Assembly: GCF_033193315.1 (NCBI RefSeq)
Contig: NZ_CP136187.1
Span: 496,001 to 560,000, forward strand
Reading direction: 5' to 3'
DNA from: Agathobaculum sp. NTUH-O15-33
GTDB lineage: Bacteria > Bacillota > Clostridia > Oscillospirales > Butyricicoccaceae
DNA length: 64,000 nt
The translations under genes were made by a program, and so were the position numbers. Of this stretch, positions 52,287 through 60,229 are shown piece after piece; positions within the stretch are counted from its first letter, which is position 1, and the number at the start of each line of letters is the position of its first letter. Below the pieces are notes generated by a model that was given only the letters and a program-made list of their open reading frames with translations, did no database searches and was not told the DNA's origin.

Positions 52287-52652
52287 CTACTTTTTGTTAA
52301 GGTCGCTAATCAATCTTTTGATGGCGGCCTTTTCATTTTCCTCAAGATTCCAATATGCTTGCAGCATTTCACGTACGGATTCGTCTCCAGAAAACTCAAT
52401 CTCAGTTAGAAGCTGGTGAAACTCTTCGTCCTTGGATAGCGGCGCTGTCATCTCGCCCTCTCCGGTGCGAAGCCAATTCTCGTCTATTTGATATTCAGAG
52501 CAAATCAATTTACACATATAATCTTTCAGTTCTGCACGTCCGCGCTCAAGATTGTTTATGACATCTCGGCTAACGCCGATTTTTTTTCCAAACTGGGCCT
52601 GAGATAAATTAACATGCAATCTTATCTCTTTAATTCGTTCATATTCAGACAT
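52287..52652 (-). CDS. CI-like prophage repressor (XRE family, no S24 domain)
   Basis: A 121-residue protein. N-terminal XRE helix-turn-helix (IRLHVNLSQAQFGKKIGVSR, DVINNLERGR) with the phage-type EYQIDENWLRTGEGEM, and a C-terminal helical tail for dimerisation. There is no S24 self-cleavage domain, so RecA cannot inactivate it in the lambda manner. Its start follows AGGAGGTGAT, and it faces the early promoter across shared operators. Confidence 0.9.
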   Translation of the reverse strand: MSEYERIKEIRLHVNLSQAQFGKKIGVSRDVINNLERGRAELKDYMCKLICSEYQIDENWLRTGEGEMTAPLSKDEEFHQLLTEIEFSGDESVREMLQAYWNLEENEKAAIKRLISDLNKK

Positions 52653-52678
52653 TCTTATATCACCTCCTGATATTTGTT

Positions 52679-52707
52679 ATTATACATACTTTATATGAGT
52701 CTGTCAA
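52679..52707 (-). promoter_or_regulatory. Repressor promoter
   Basis: On the minus strand, TTGACA (52702-52707), 17-base spacer, TATAAT (52679-52684); both boxes consensus. Confidence 0.88.
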
Positions 52708-52753
52708 CCCAAAAGCGGAATATATTTTCGAGTGATGGGGTTGACAAACTCAT
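52695..52753. promoter_or_regulatory. Paired operator sites of the lysogeny switch
   Basis: ATGAGTCTGTCAACCC (52695-52710) and GGGTTGACAAACTCAT (52738-52753) are inverted copies with one mismatch. Each includes a promoter's -35 box and an ACTCAT half-site. CTCAT-GCA-ATGAG at 52749-52761 makes a further palindrome in the early promoter spacer. Confidence 0.78.
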
Positions 52754-52769
52754 GCAATGAGCCTATAAT
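52741..52769 (+). promoter_or_regulatory. Early lytic promoter
   Basis: TTGACA (52741-52746), 17-base spacer, TATAAT (52764-52769); both consensus. Confidence 0.9.
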
Positions 52770-52798
52770 GGGTTTAACAACTCAAGGAGGTGAGACCG

Positions 52799-52981
52799 GT
52801 GACTCAAGTTAGACAGCCCAACACATGCGAGTCGGACAAGGCAAACGATATAACAGAAATGGCAAAGATGGCAAAGCAATTTGACAGGTTGTCCGAAGAA
52901 GAACGTCTTTATATTAAAGGAGCCTTGGACATGGCAACACTTGCATCCAAAAGAATTGCCAAAAGCAAGAAAGGAGCGTAG
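52799..52981 (+). CDS. Small early prophage protein
   Basis: 60 residues from GTG 52799 (TQVRQPNTCESDKANDITEM), placed 6 bases after AAGGAGGTGA; the GTG at 52790 lies inside the binding site. Helical with LSEEERLYIKGALDMATLA. It holds the position of Cro but shows no HTH; the LSEEER-x-Y-IKG pattern is common in XRE-associated phage proteins. Function unknown. Confidence 0.7.
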   Translation: MTQVRQPNTCESDKANDITEMAKMAKQFDRLSEEERLYIKGALDMATLASKRIAKSKKGA

Positions 52982-52984
52982 ACC

Positions 52985-53212
52985 ATGCGAAAAACATCAT
53001 TAGACCCACGAACGCTGGAAACCCGGTTGAGGGAGCGCGCGAAAGGGAGTGATTTTTGTACCTATGCAGATATTCAAGCGGTCGTTGACTGGTCGTACCA
53101 CCAAGCGCGTAGCCACATAAACCCCGCGCTCGACCCGATTCCGCATTCAAAGCCTCACCGTTTTTTAATTCAGCATGTGGCACAGGTAATAGCGGAAGGG
53201 CGCGCATCATGA
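52985..53212 (+). CDS. Small DNA-binding-like prophage protein
   Basis: A 75-residue basic protein with a possible winged-helix segment (FCTYADIQAVVDWSYHQARSHI). ATG follows AAAGGAG. It may be an excisionase- or Cro-like factor, judging from size and place. Overlaps the next gene by 4 bases. Confidence 0.65.
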   Translation: MRKTSLDPRTLETRLRERAKGSDFCTYADIQAVVDWSYHQARSHINPALDPIPHSKPHRFLIQHVAQVIAEGRAS

Positions 53213-53415
53213 ACCCCTACCACGCCACCGCCGCAACCCTCACCGTCGCCATAGTCATGCTGGCCGGTCAATCCGACATGGGCGCGCCTATCTGGCAAAC
53301 CGCCCTTGGCCTAACCGCTTGCGGTATCATAGGCGCGGCGGCATGGGTACGGTACTATCGCGCTAAGGAGGACAAGCGACACCACGAGCAAACGGAGAGG
53401 AGGCACAGCGCGTGA
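53209..53415 (+). CDS. Small prophage membrane protein
   Basis: A 68-residue protein with two membrane helices (ATAATLTVAIVMLAG and WQTALGLTACGIIGAAAWV) and a basic, His-rich C-terminus. Overlaps both neighbours by 4 bases. No family recognised. Confidence 0.65.
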   Translation: MNPYHATAATLTVAIVMLAGQSDMGAPIWQTALGLTACGIIGAAAWVRYYRAKEDKRHHEQTERRHSA

Positions 53416-53726
53416 AGCACACGACCTGCCACGAGCGCCGCACGATCATTACAAAGATGCAGCGCGACCTAGTGGCAAAAGCAATGCTGGCCGCAAAGGA
53501 CGGCGACAAGTACCGGCAGGCAGGGGCACGGAGAATAAGCAAAGCGCATCTGACACCGGACGAGTTCTTTGCCACGTGTCGGCCCGGCTATCAGATCAGG
53601 GTGCGCCCAGACGGCACACCAGAGTATTACATACCGATGGGAGAGAGCGAGGTGGTGCTCGACGAGACAAAAATTGCCGCCCACAGTGGTAGCAACACTG
53701 TAAGCGGCGAGGAAGAGTATTTATAA
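53412..53726 (+). CDS. Prophage protein of unknown function
   Basis: A 104-residue protein: basic N-terminus (CHERRTIITKMQRDLVAKAM), then HLTPDEFFATCRPGYQIRVRPDGTPEYYI and an acidic end. Starts at GTG 53412 overlapping the gene before. No motif recognised. Confidence 0.62.
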   Translation: MKHTTCHERRTIITKMQRDLVAKAMLAAKDGDKYRQAGARRISKAHLTPDEFFATCRPGYQIRVRPDGTPEYYIPMGESEVVLDETKIAAHSGSNTVSGEEEYL

Positions 53727-53741
53727 CCTAATAATAAGCGC

Positions 53742-53972
53742 ATGGAGGCGAATTGTCAAGTGAATATGTATTTGGAACCGGCGACAGAACCCGCCGTGCG
53801 AGTAGATCAGGACAAAATAAACCGCTATTACGACATGGTAGAAGGACAAACCGCGATCGAGATGTTTCTTGCGGACTACAAAAAGCTGTTTCCGCAGGAG
53901 ATCGATGCGTTTTTGTTTGATCTGTCGCTGGCGGTGCAGGACGAAACGGAGGAACAGGATGAATCTTTTTGA
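53742..53972 (+). CDS. Small acidic prophage protein
   Basis: A 76-residue acidic protein directly before the ERF gene and overlapping it by 14 bases. It is helical (DKINRYYDMVEGQTAIEMFL). It possibly accompanies the recombination module. No family recognised. Confidence 0.65.
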   Translation: MEANCQVNMYLEPATEPAVRVDQDKINRYYDMVEGQTAIEMFLADYKKLFPQEIDAFLFDLSLAVQDETEEQDESF

Positions 53973-54594
53973 AAAAATGGCGGCTGTCATGCAGGATGTA
54001 CAGTACCTTGCGAAGGACAACCGCGTTGAATTTAAATCGACGAATTACAAAGCGATATCAGAGGAAAAGGTAACTAGCGCGATGCGTAAGGCATTGCTGC
54101 AGCACGGTCTTGTGGTATTCCCGGTTGAGCAGGAGCGGACGCGAGTAGGCACGATCACGTCAGTTGATGTGAAATACCGGCTCCAAAACGTAGACGACCC
54201 GGAGGACTACGTTATTGTGGCATCTGCTGGCGACGGCGCAGACACTCAAGACAAGGGCGCGGGTAAGGCTATGACCTATGCCTACAAGTACATGTTTTTG
54301 CGGACGTTCGCGGTACCGACCGGCGAAGACCCGGACAAGATATCCTCCGCTGAACTGGACGCAAAGACGGCGGTCGAGCCTCTGGTGGGCGAGGTCGAGA
54401 TCGAAACACTAAAAAAAGTGGTGAGAGCGCTGGGGGCAAAAAGCGCAAACGAATTTAAGCGCATTACGGGCGTAGCCCTGAAAGACCTACCCGGTATGAC
54501 AAAAAGCCAATGGGGCGTGCTGATGGCGCAGTTAAATCAGCAGATGGACGACGCACAGCACAAGGCGGCCATGGCGGACGGTGATAGCGCGTGA
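53959..54594 (+). CDS. erf: ERF-family single-strand annealing protein
   Basis: 211 residues from ATG 53959 (MNLFEKMAAVMQDVQYLAKD). The ERF signature: NYKAISEEKVTSAMRKALLQ, DGADTQDKGAGKAMTYAYKY and MFLRTFAVPTGED. ERF proteins bind single-stranded DNA and anneal complementary strands in phage recombination. Overlaps the next gene by 4 bases. Confidence 0.92.
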   Translation: MNLFEKMAAVMQDVQYLAKDNRVEFKSTNYKAISEEKVTSAMRKALLQHGLVVFPVEQERTRVGTITSVDVKYRLQNVDDPEDYVIVASAGDGADTQDKGAGKAMTYAYKYMFLRTFAVPTGEDPDKISSAELDAKTAVEPLVGEVEIETLKKVVRALGAKSANEFKRITGVALKDLPGMTKSQWGVLMAQLNQQMDDAQHKAAMADGDSA

Positions 54595-55130
54595 CGCATC
54601 TATTTGACAAAGCCAAAATGCAGCGCGATGAGGACGGCAAAAACTGGCTATGTCTGCGAGTGAAAAACGCGCCGATGGCACGCAACGAGACTGGGCATTT
54701 AAAGCCCGACAAAATCTACTCCGCTGAAATCAAGCTACACCGCGAGAGGCGCAGCGGACGTGCAAATGCGTATGCATGGGAACTAATGGGTAAACTGGCC
54801 GCCGTTACAGGCATTGCACGGGAGGAAATCTACCGGGAATACATACCGGATGTCGGGGACAATTTTCGCGCGGAATACTGCCCGGATGAAAAACTAAGGG
54901 ATTTGGTATGCAGCCTATGGCGGCAGCGCGGCCTTGGCTGGGTAACGGAGAATGCGGGTGGCGGCTGGTTGCTTTGTTATTACGGCAGTAGCACCTACGA
55001 TTCGGATCAGATGGCACGACTGATAAATCTGATCGTGCAGGACTGCCAAGAACAAGGAATTGAAACAGCGACACCAGAGCAGCAAAGCCGCTGGCTCGGA
55101 GATTGGAAACCACAGGAGCGCGCATCATGA
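54591..55130 (+). CDS. Phage recombination-associated protein (NinB-like)
   Basis: A 179-residue protein. The segment IYSAEIKLHRERRSGRANAY-AWELMGKLA is typical of a protein found next to ERF or RecT in clostridial phages, with some likeness to NinB/Orf recombination mediators. C-terminal TYDSDQMARLINLIVQDCQEQGIE is also typical. The identification is tentative. Confidence 0.62.
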   Translation: MTHLFDKAKMQRDEDGKNWLCLRVKNAPMARNETGHLKPDKIYSAEIKLHRERRSGRANAYAWELMGKLAAVTGIAREEIYREYIPDVGDNFRAEYCPDEKLRDLVCSLWRQRGLGWVTENAGGGWLLCYYGSSTYDSDQMARLINLIVQDCQEQGIETATPEQQSRWLGDWKPQERAS

Positions 55131-55435
55131 AGAGTAAACGGACAAAGGCGCTTGAAATAAGCGCGGCGGTCAAGCGGCATGCTTACGAGCGGGACAAGGG
55201 CTGTTGTGTGCTTTGCGGGTCGCCAAATGGATTGCCCAACGCCCACTACATAGGCCGCGCACAAGGCGGCTTAGGCATCGAGAAGAACGTGGTTACGCTT
55301 TGCCCGGAGTGTCACCGAGAGTATGACCAGACGGCGCGGCGCGAGGAGATGCGCCAAGAGCTGCGGGACTATCTGCGAGGTTTTTATCCTGACTGGGACG
55401 AAAACGAACTAATTTATCGAAAATGGGAGATGTAA
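55127..55435 (+). CDS. HNH endonuclease-like protein
   Basis: 102 residues from ATG 55127. Zinc pairs C-x-x-C in CCVLCGSP and CPECH with the HNH core NAHYIGRAQGGLGIEKNVVT. The central His-Asn-His order fits a nicking or cutting enzyme such as the phage NinG/Rap type. Overlaps the gene before by 4 bases. Confidence 0.85.
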   Translation: MKSKRTKALEISAAVKRHAYERDKGCCVLCGSPNGLPNAHYIGRAQGGLGIEKNVVTLCPECHREYDQTARREEMRQELRDYLRGFYPDWDENELIYRKWEM

Positions 55436-55438
55436 ATC

Positions 55439-55783
55439 ATGACACGAGAGCAGAAAATCGATATTTGCACTATGCGAATAGATGGAAGAACCTTGCCATA
55501 TATCGCAGAAAAATACGGAGTATCAAAGCAATACATTCACCAGTTATTAAATTCTATAGCGAGTGAACGGGGCAATGTTATAAAAACGCAGGTTGCATAT
55601 CCAAGGATACGCGTTGAAATGGAGAATCAAAATATCAACGTTTCCAAATTAGCGAAACTATCAGGCGTTTCCTATTATACGGTTCTCGGCGCTATAACCA
55701 AAACACGCGAATGTAGAATGAACACATATGCAAAAATCGCAAACGGCCTAGGAATATCCTTATCCGAAATGTTGGAGGAATGA
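55439..55783 (+). CDS. Double helix-turn-helix regulator
   Basis: A 114-residue protein. A first HTH (LPYIAEKYGVSKQYIHQLLN) is joined to a second XRE-like HTH (VSKLAKLSGVSYYTVLGAIT, KIANGLGISLSEMLEE). It is more AT-rich than its neighbours. Likely a phage regulator; target unknown. Confidence 0.8.
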   Translation: MTREQKIDICTMRIDGRTLPYIAEKYGVSKQYIHQLLNSIASERGNVIKTQVAYPRIRVEMENQNINVSKLAKLSGVSYYTVLGAITKTRECRMNTYAKIANGLGISLSEMLEE

Positions 55784-55785
55784 CA

Positions 55786-56202
55786 ATGCTCAATAAGGCA
55801 ATTTTAATGGGCCGCTTGACCCGTGACCCGGAGCTTCGGCACACGCAGAGCAACACGGCGGTAACGTCGTTCCGGCTTGCGATAGACCGAGACCGCAAGG
55901 GGCCGAACGGCGAGCGGCAGGCGGATTTCATCGACTGTGTGGCATGGGGCCGTCAAGCGGAGTTCGTGACGCAGTGGTTTGCGAAGGGTACTATGGCGAT
56001 CGTGGTCGGCCGCATACAGTCTCGCCAATGGCAGGATCAGAACGGCAACAACCGCACCGCTATTGAGGTGAACTGCGATGAAGTTTCCTTCGGCGAGACC
56101 AAGAAGCAGCACGAAGGGAAATCGCCGAAGCAGACAGCACCAAACATTGCAGCAAACGAATTTGAAGAGCTTGAGGACGACGGAGAAGATGTACCGTTTT
56201 AA
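55786..56202 (+). CDS. ssb: Single-stranded DNA-binding protein
   Basis: A 138-residue OB-fold protein: MLNKAILMGRLTRDPELRHT, FIDCVAWGRQAEFVTQWFAK, and the acidic C-terminal tip DDGEDVPF used to recruit partners. ATG 55786 follows GGAGG better than ATG 55780. Confidence 0.95.
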   Translation: MLNKAILMGRLTRDPELRHTQSNTAVTSFRLAIDRDRKGPNGERQADFIDCVAWGRQAEFVTQWFAKGTMAIVVGRIQSRQWQDQNGNNRTAIEVNCDEVSFGETKKQHEGKSPKQTAPNIAANEFEELEDDGEDVPF

Positions 56203-56214
56203 GGGGTGAACCGC

Positions 56215-56544
56215 ATGAAGCGAATTAGAGATACCAGCCGAGAGAGCTACTGCAAAATAGATCACCAAACGCGTATACGGCAAATCATCCAAGTGCTTTC
56301 AGACGGAGTGCCGCGAAGCGCGTTGGAATGTTCTCAAGCTCTCGGAAAAAACGATCGAAGCTATACGCACCCGCGTATTACAAAATTGGTTAACGACGGT
56401 ATGGTCAACGAATTGCCCGACCGTGTGTGGTGCAAGGATACCCAGCGTGTAGTACATGCCTATCAAATCAGCGATGCGGGTCGCCGATGGCTGTATAATC
56501 TCAAAGGAGGGCAAGATGGCGATTCCGTGGATACAGGTTTATAG
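56215..56544 (+). CDS. Winged-helix prophage protein
   Basis: About 109 residues (MKRIRDTSRESYCKIDHQTR...). A winged-helix-like segment: RIRQIIQVLSDGVPRSALEC, then ITKLVNDGMVNELPD. AAGGGG before the ATG. It overlaps the replication gene by 29 bases. Possibly a DNA-binding regulator or replication accessory. Confidence 0.65.
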   Translation: MKRIRDTSRESYCKIDHQTRIRQIIQVLSDGVPRSALECSQALGKNDRSYTHPRITKLVNDGMVNELPDRVWCKDTQRVVHAYQISDAGRRWLYNLKGGQDGDSVDTGL

Positions 56545-57367
56545 CAACCTGACGACACACCCTAAAACATACGCGCTGGCCGATGCGCTACACCTGTCAG
56601 GCGGCACGGTAAGCGCCAATATCACAGCGGCGGGAATGCTGCTTGGCATTTGGTCTTGGGCGGCGCAGAACGCGGCGGACGGCAACATATCGGGCTGTTC
56701 GTCGCGGGCGCTGGCAGATGCCGCTGGGTGGCGTAAAAAGCCGGAAACGCTGATGCAAGTACTTATATCGTGCGGTTGGGTGGATCGTGATATGGACAAG
56801 CGCACGCTGCACGATTGGGAAGAATACGCCGCGCTTTACATGGAGCAGGTAGACAACCAGCGGCGCAAAACAAAGGAAAGGGTGCAGCGTTACAGGGACA
56901 AAAAAAGGCAGCAAGACGAACCGAATGTAACGCCAGAAAACCATGATTGTAACGCGGCGTGTAACGTTACAGACACGCCCGGTAACGCATCTACCGTACC
57001 TAACCTAACCATACCTAATACTCTTTCTTCACCTACGGTTCAGAAAGAGAAGCGCACAACGCGCCCAAAATTCAAAAAACCCACTGTGGAAGAAATTGCG
57101 AATTACTGTCTAGAGCGGAAAAACACGGTGGATGCGCAACGTTTTTTTGACTACTACGAGGCCAATGGCTGGAAGGTCGGCAAGAACGACATGAAGGACT
57201 GGCAAGCGACCGTGAGAAATTGGGAGCGGCGCGAAACCGAAAACTCGGCGGGGAAGAAGCCCGGCGCGCCGCCGAACACTACAGGGCAGGCCGCAGAGTG
57301 GGAAGCGGAGTGGATTAAGCGGGTAAAGGCGCATAGGGCAAAAAAGGAAGAGGTGGAGCATGACTGA
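56516..57367 (+). CDS. Phage replisome organizer / DnaD-like protein
   Basis: 283 residues from ATG 56516 (MAIPWIQVYSNLTTHPKTY), after AAAGGAGG. The N-terminal winged-helix phage replisome organiser domain (GMLLGIWSWAAQNAADGNIS, ALADAAGWRKKPETLMQVLI) is followed by a basic linker and a C-terminal DnaD/DnaB_2-like piece (FFDYYEANGWKVGKNDMKDW). It probably opens the phage origin and recruits host helicase. No separate helicase loader is seen. Confidence 0.85.
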   Translation: MAIPWIQVYSNLTTHPKTYALADALHLSGGTVSANITAAGMLLGIWSWAAQNAADGNISGCSSRALADAAGWRKKPETLMQVLISCGWVDRDMDKRTLHDWEEYAALYMEQVDNQRRKTKERVQRYRDKKRQQDEPNVTPENHDCNAACNVTDTPGNASTVPNLTIPNTLSSPTVQKEKRTTRPKFKKPTVEEIANYCLERKNTVDAQRFFDYYEANGWKVGKNDMKDWQATVRNWERRETENSAGKKPGAPPNTTGQAAEWEAEWIKRVKAHRAKKEEVEHD

Positions 57368-57737
57368 CACTTTATGCTGGCGCTGCGCCAATGCCTGCGG
57401 CCAATGCCCGTGGAGCGAGTACAAACGGCAAAGACCGGTACTGGGGTGGACGGCGATACGGAAAGACGTTGATGCGTCAATGAAAAACAGTCAAAAGCAA
57501 TACGAACGCAAGCTGGAAAGCTATTTTGTGCTGAAATGTCCGCTGTATGTCAGCGATGGGCGCGAGCACAAGCAGTACCGCGAAATATACCGCAACGGGT
57601 GGAAGCCCGAAGAAACAGAAAAGGCGTTAAAAATGCGAGCGGAGGGAAAGACGTACCCCGTAATCGCAAAGGCGCTTGGGCGCACGGTAATGGCGGTAGA
57701 ATCTAAACTTAAGGCGGAAAGGAAACGGCATGGTTAA
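57360..57737 (+). CDS. Cys-rich and HTH prophage protein
   Basis: A 125-residue protein. N-terminal C-x-x-C cluster (CWRCANACGQCPW) and C-terminal SANT/HTH-like end (MRAEGKTYPVIAKALGRTVM). Overlaps replisome organiser and rusA. DNA-binding is likely; function unknown. Confidence 0.7.
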   Translation: MTDTLCWRCANACGQCPWSEYKRQRPVLGWTAIRKDVDASMKNSQKQYERKLESYFVLKCPLYVSDGREHKQYREIYRNGWKPEETEKALKMRAEGKTYPVIAKALGRTVMAVESKLKAERKRHG

Positions 57738-58104
57738 ATTTACGATACCACTGAATCCGGTCACAAAGAAAAATAGCAATGTCAGGACGCGAGAAGGTGG
57801 AATTATTGCAAGCAAGGCGTATCGGGTCTACGAAAAGGACGTGTTGCGCATCATCCCGCCGGCGGCACGACTACATATTTCGGGCCGGGTGAACGTCAGG
57901 GCGACGTATTACACCAAGATTGATTACTACAAGTCGAAGAGCCGGATAGACCTAAACAATCTGCACAACGCGCTTATGGACGTGCTGGTAGCGGCGGGTG
58001 TGCTCGAAGATGATAACTGCAAAATAGTGTTTTCGACGGACGGGTCACGGGTCAAGTGCGATAAAAAGTACCCGCGAACGGAGGTCGAAATATGGGAGTG
58101 TTAG
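57730..58104 (+). CDS. rusA: RusA-type Holliday junction resolvase
   Basis: A 124-residue nuclease. IPLNPVTKKNS at the N-terminus and the Asp-rich active-site motif RIDLNNLHNALMDVLVAAGV followed by EDDN. RusA resolves branched DNA in phage replication. Overlaps the preceding gene by 8 bases. Confidence 0.92.
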   Translation: MVKFTIPLNPVTKKNSNVRTREGGIIASKAYRVYEKDVLRIIPPAARLHISGRVNVRATYYTKIDYYKSKSRIDLNNLHNALMDVLVAAGVLEDDNCKIVFSTDGSRVKCDKKYPRTEVEIWEC

Positions 58105-58106
58105 GA

Positions 58107-58550
58107 ATGAGCAGAAAAAAATTAATCGACGATGTGAGCATTTCAGAGATGCGGAAAATGCGCGAGCAAGGAATGAGCAACAAAGAGATTGCAGCGTCGC
58201 TTGAAGTGAGCGACGCAACAATTTACCGGTATATTGGCAGACAGGGGTGCCGGATGGAAAGCGGCGCGTGGTCGAAGCCGGTAGAAAGGCAAGCGAAGCC
58301 GGTCGCGGAAGTCCCGGAGAAACCGGTAGTGCCAAGATTGCAAATGCGGGTCACGTCGGAAAAGCTGCAATACACGGCGGACAGCGGAACAGTAATCAAA
58401 ATGGCCGCGCAGTATTCGGAGGAGACCGTTGTTGTTGGCATCGGTGCGGAAAAACTTACGGTGCGGGTAGCGGATTTGCGCGAACTTGTTCAAGCATTAA
58501 CAGCAACAACCTATCACGTGGAGGATGTGATGAAGCGTGAAATTGCGTGA
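58107..58550 (+). CDS. HTH prophage protein
   Basis: 147 residues from ATG 58107. N-terminal resolvase-type HTH (MREQGMSNKEIAASLEVSDA, TIYRYIG), Pro/Lys linker and a C-terminal beta-rich domain (KLTVRVADLRELVQAL). Likely a DNA-binding regulator; no named family. Confidence 0.7.
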   Translation: MSRKKLIDDVSISEMRKMREQGMSNKEIAASLEVSDATIYRYIGRQGCRMESGAWSKPVERQAKPVAEVPEKPVVPRLQMRVTSEKLQYTADSGTVIKMAAQYSEETVVVGIGAEKLTVRVADLRELVQALTATTYHVEDVMKREIA

Positions 58551-58582
58551 TAGGGAGCGGCACTGTCTGTGGAGGGTTGACG

Positions 58583-58765
58583 ATGCGAACACAAATTAAA
58601 ATATCGGGCATCCGCGCTGACGAAGAGCCCCTACCGCCGGTCTATCAACAAACCATCTGGGGGGGCGAGATCGCAATTTGCCCGTTTTGTACGGTAGCGC
58701 TGCAAGGGCGTAGGGTCTGCCCAAAGTGCGGACAACGGATTTGGAGGAAAACTGATGGACGATAA
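58583..58765 (+). CDS. Small zinc-ribbon prophage protein
   Basis: A 60-residue protein with two C-x-x-C pairs (CPFCTVALQGRRVCPKCGQR). GGAGGG lies 7 bases before ATG 58583. Function unknown; zinc binding is likely. Confidence 0.65.
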   Translation: MRTQIKISGIRADEEPLPPVYQQTIWGGEIAICPFCTVALQGRRVCPKCGQRIWRKTDGR

Positions 58766-59309
58766 AATCACAGCCGCCATGATGGGCGACGCGAATATGG
58801 GAAACAAAAAAATCCTAGATGTTACGTGTGGATCTCGCACGATGTGGTTTGACAAAAACCACCCTGCGGCGCTGTATTGCGATAAGCGTAGGATTACATA
58901 CAAACGCTACTGGAAAAGTGGTGACGGGAAGTCTGAACGGGATTGCACGGTGGATCCAGACGTGCTGTGCGACTTTACGGCGCTGCCCTTCCCGGACAAC
59001 TCTTTCCCATTGGTGGTGTTCGACCCGCCCCACTTGACGGGGGCCAAGGAAACGGCGTGGCTGGTGAAGAAATACGGCAAGCTGGACGAGAGTTGGCCCC
59101 AGATGCTTCATGACGGTTTTGCGGAATGTATGCGCGTTTTGAAGCCTGACGGCACCCTCATTTTCAAGTGGTCGGAATACGACATTCCGGCACGGAAGGT
59201 ATGGGACGCTATCGGACAAAAGCCATTGTTCGGACACCACAGCGGGAAACAATCCCGGACGTTTTGGGGATGCTTCATGAAATTGGACATGCAAGAAGGT
59301 GGAAAATAG
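58755..59309 (+). CDS. Phage DNA methyltransferase-like protein
   Basis: A 184-residue class I SAM-dependent fold. ILDVTCGSRTMWF (SAM site), CDFTALPFPDNSFPLVVFDPPHL with a DPPH variant of the DPPY catalytic motif, then ECMRVLKPDGTLIFKWSEYD. Small phage proteins of this kind are commonly annotated as methyltransferases and may modify phage DNA; the target base is unknown. Confidence 0.82.
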   Translation: MDDKITAAMMGDANMGNKKILDVTCGSRTMWFDKNHPAALYCDKRRITYKRYWKSGDGKSERDCTVDPDVLCDFTALPFPDNSFPLVVFDPPHLTGAKETAWLVKKYGKLDESWPQMLHDGFAECMRVLKPDGTLIFKWSEYDIPARKVWDAIGQKPLFGHHSGKQSRTFWGCFMKLDMQEGGK

Positions 59310-59311
59310 AC

Positions 59312-59662
59312 ATGCCTGACACGAAAACTGATCTGATAGACAGGGCGGAAACGATAGACGCTATTAAACGGTTGGGAGACGGATATGAACCACAAGGGTA
59401 CCGCACAGCGCTGCGAGATGCGGTTGAAGCAATCGAACAGGTGGATGCCCTCCACGCCCAAAACGAGGACAACCCGCCGCTGACGTTGGAGGAGCTGCGG
59501 GGGATGTCGAACACGGATTTGGTATGGGTTGTTTTTCCAGAGCTCCCGCCAGAAGATAACTGCTGGTATCGGGCGAAAAAGCTATATGATTTATATTCTC
59601 ACGCCCACTACGGTAAAACGTGGCTTGCCTACCGCCGCAAGCCAGAAGGAGGCGGGGAGTGA
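59312..59662 (+). CDS. Prophage protein of unknown function
   Basis: 116 residues from ATG 59312. An N-terminal DLIDRAETIDAIKRLG resembles the RDAI motif of many phage accessory proteins, followed by a LTLEELRGMSNTDLVWVVFP segment. No function can be assigned. Confidence 0.65.
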   Translation: MPDTKTDLIDRAETIDAIKRLGDGYEPQGYRTALRDAVEAIEQVDALHAQNEDNPPLTLEELRGMSNTDLVWVVFPELPPEDNCWYRAKKLYDLYSHAHYGKTWLAYRRKPEGGGE

Positions 59663-59832
59663 TGATGTGCCCGTATACACACCAACAGTGCCCGCATCCT
59701 TTCCCGATATGCAAAGCGGCGGGCGGTATAGAATACTTGGCTATCGCGTGTAAGCATGATTTGAGCCGATATGATGAGACAAAGGGCTGGGCCGCCCCGC
59801 CCGCGCCGGAGGAGGGAGACGAAAATGTATGA
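59662..59832 (+). CDS. Small Cys/His-rich prophage protein
   Basis: 56 residues from ATG 59662 (MMCPYTHQQCPHPFPICKAA). It has five Cys and several His, a possible metal site. Overlaps both neighbours. GGAGG precedes it. Confidence 0.6.
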   Translation: MMCPYTHQQCPHPFPICKAAGGIEYLAIACKHDLSRYDETKGWAAPPAPEEGDENV

Positions 59833-60229
59833 AAACCTGATTAAACGGTTGCGAGAATATCCAGATAGAGAAGAAAACGCAAACGGATATGTAGAAATAG
59901 ACTGGCAAGACTTTTTGGACGCGGCTGACACCATCGAATCATTAACCGGCCAGCTTGCCGCCCTCCAAGCCTACCGCGCCCTTGGCCCCGTTGAGGAGCT
60001 GTCCGCGCTGGTCAAGGCGCATATTGACCAGCCACCCGCAAAAGAGGGCGACCCCAAGCCGGATTGCTTTGAGGACTATGGGGGAAGCCTCTGGTGCCTA
60101 GGGTATCAGTGGTCAGAAAATGACGATGAACCGTGTGACCGTTGTAAGCAGTGCTGGTATTGCGAGAGCGGAGATTATGCCGATGACCGCGCCGAGGCAG
60201 AGGCGGCGCAGCGAGAGGAGGGGCAGTGA
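59825..60229 (+). CDS. Prophage protein with Cys-rich C-terminus
   Basis: 134 residues from ATG 59825. Helical N-terminus (MYENLIKRLREYPDREENAN) and a C-terminal Cys/Trp cluster (CDRCKQCWYCESGDYADD). It looks built of exchangeable phage accessory segments; the QREEG end recurs in the next gene. Confidence 0.62.
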   Translation: MYENLIKRLREYPDREENANGYVEIDWQDFLDAADTIESLTGQLAALQAYRALGPVEELSALVKAHIDQPPAKEGDPKPDCFEDYGGSLWCLGYQWSENDDEPCDRCKQCWYCESGDYADDRAEAEAAQREEGQ

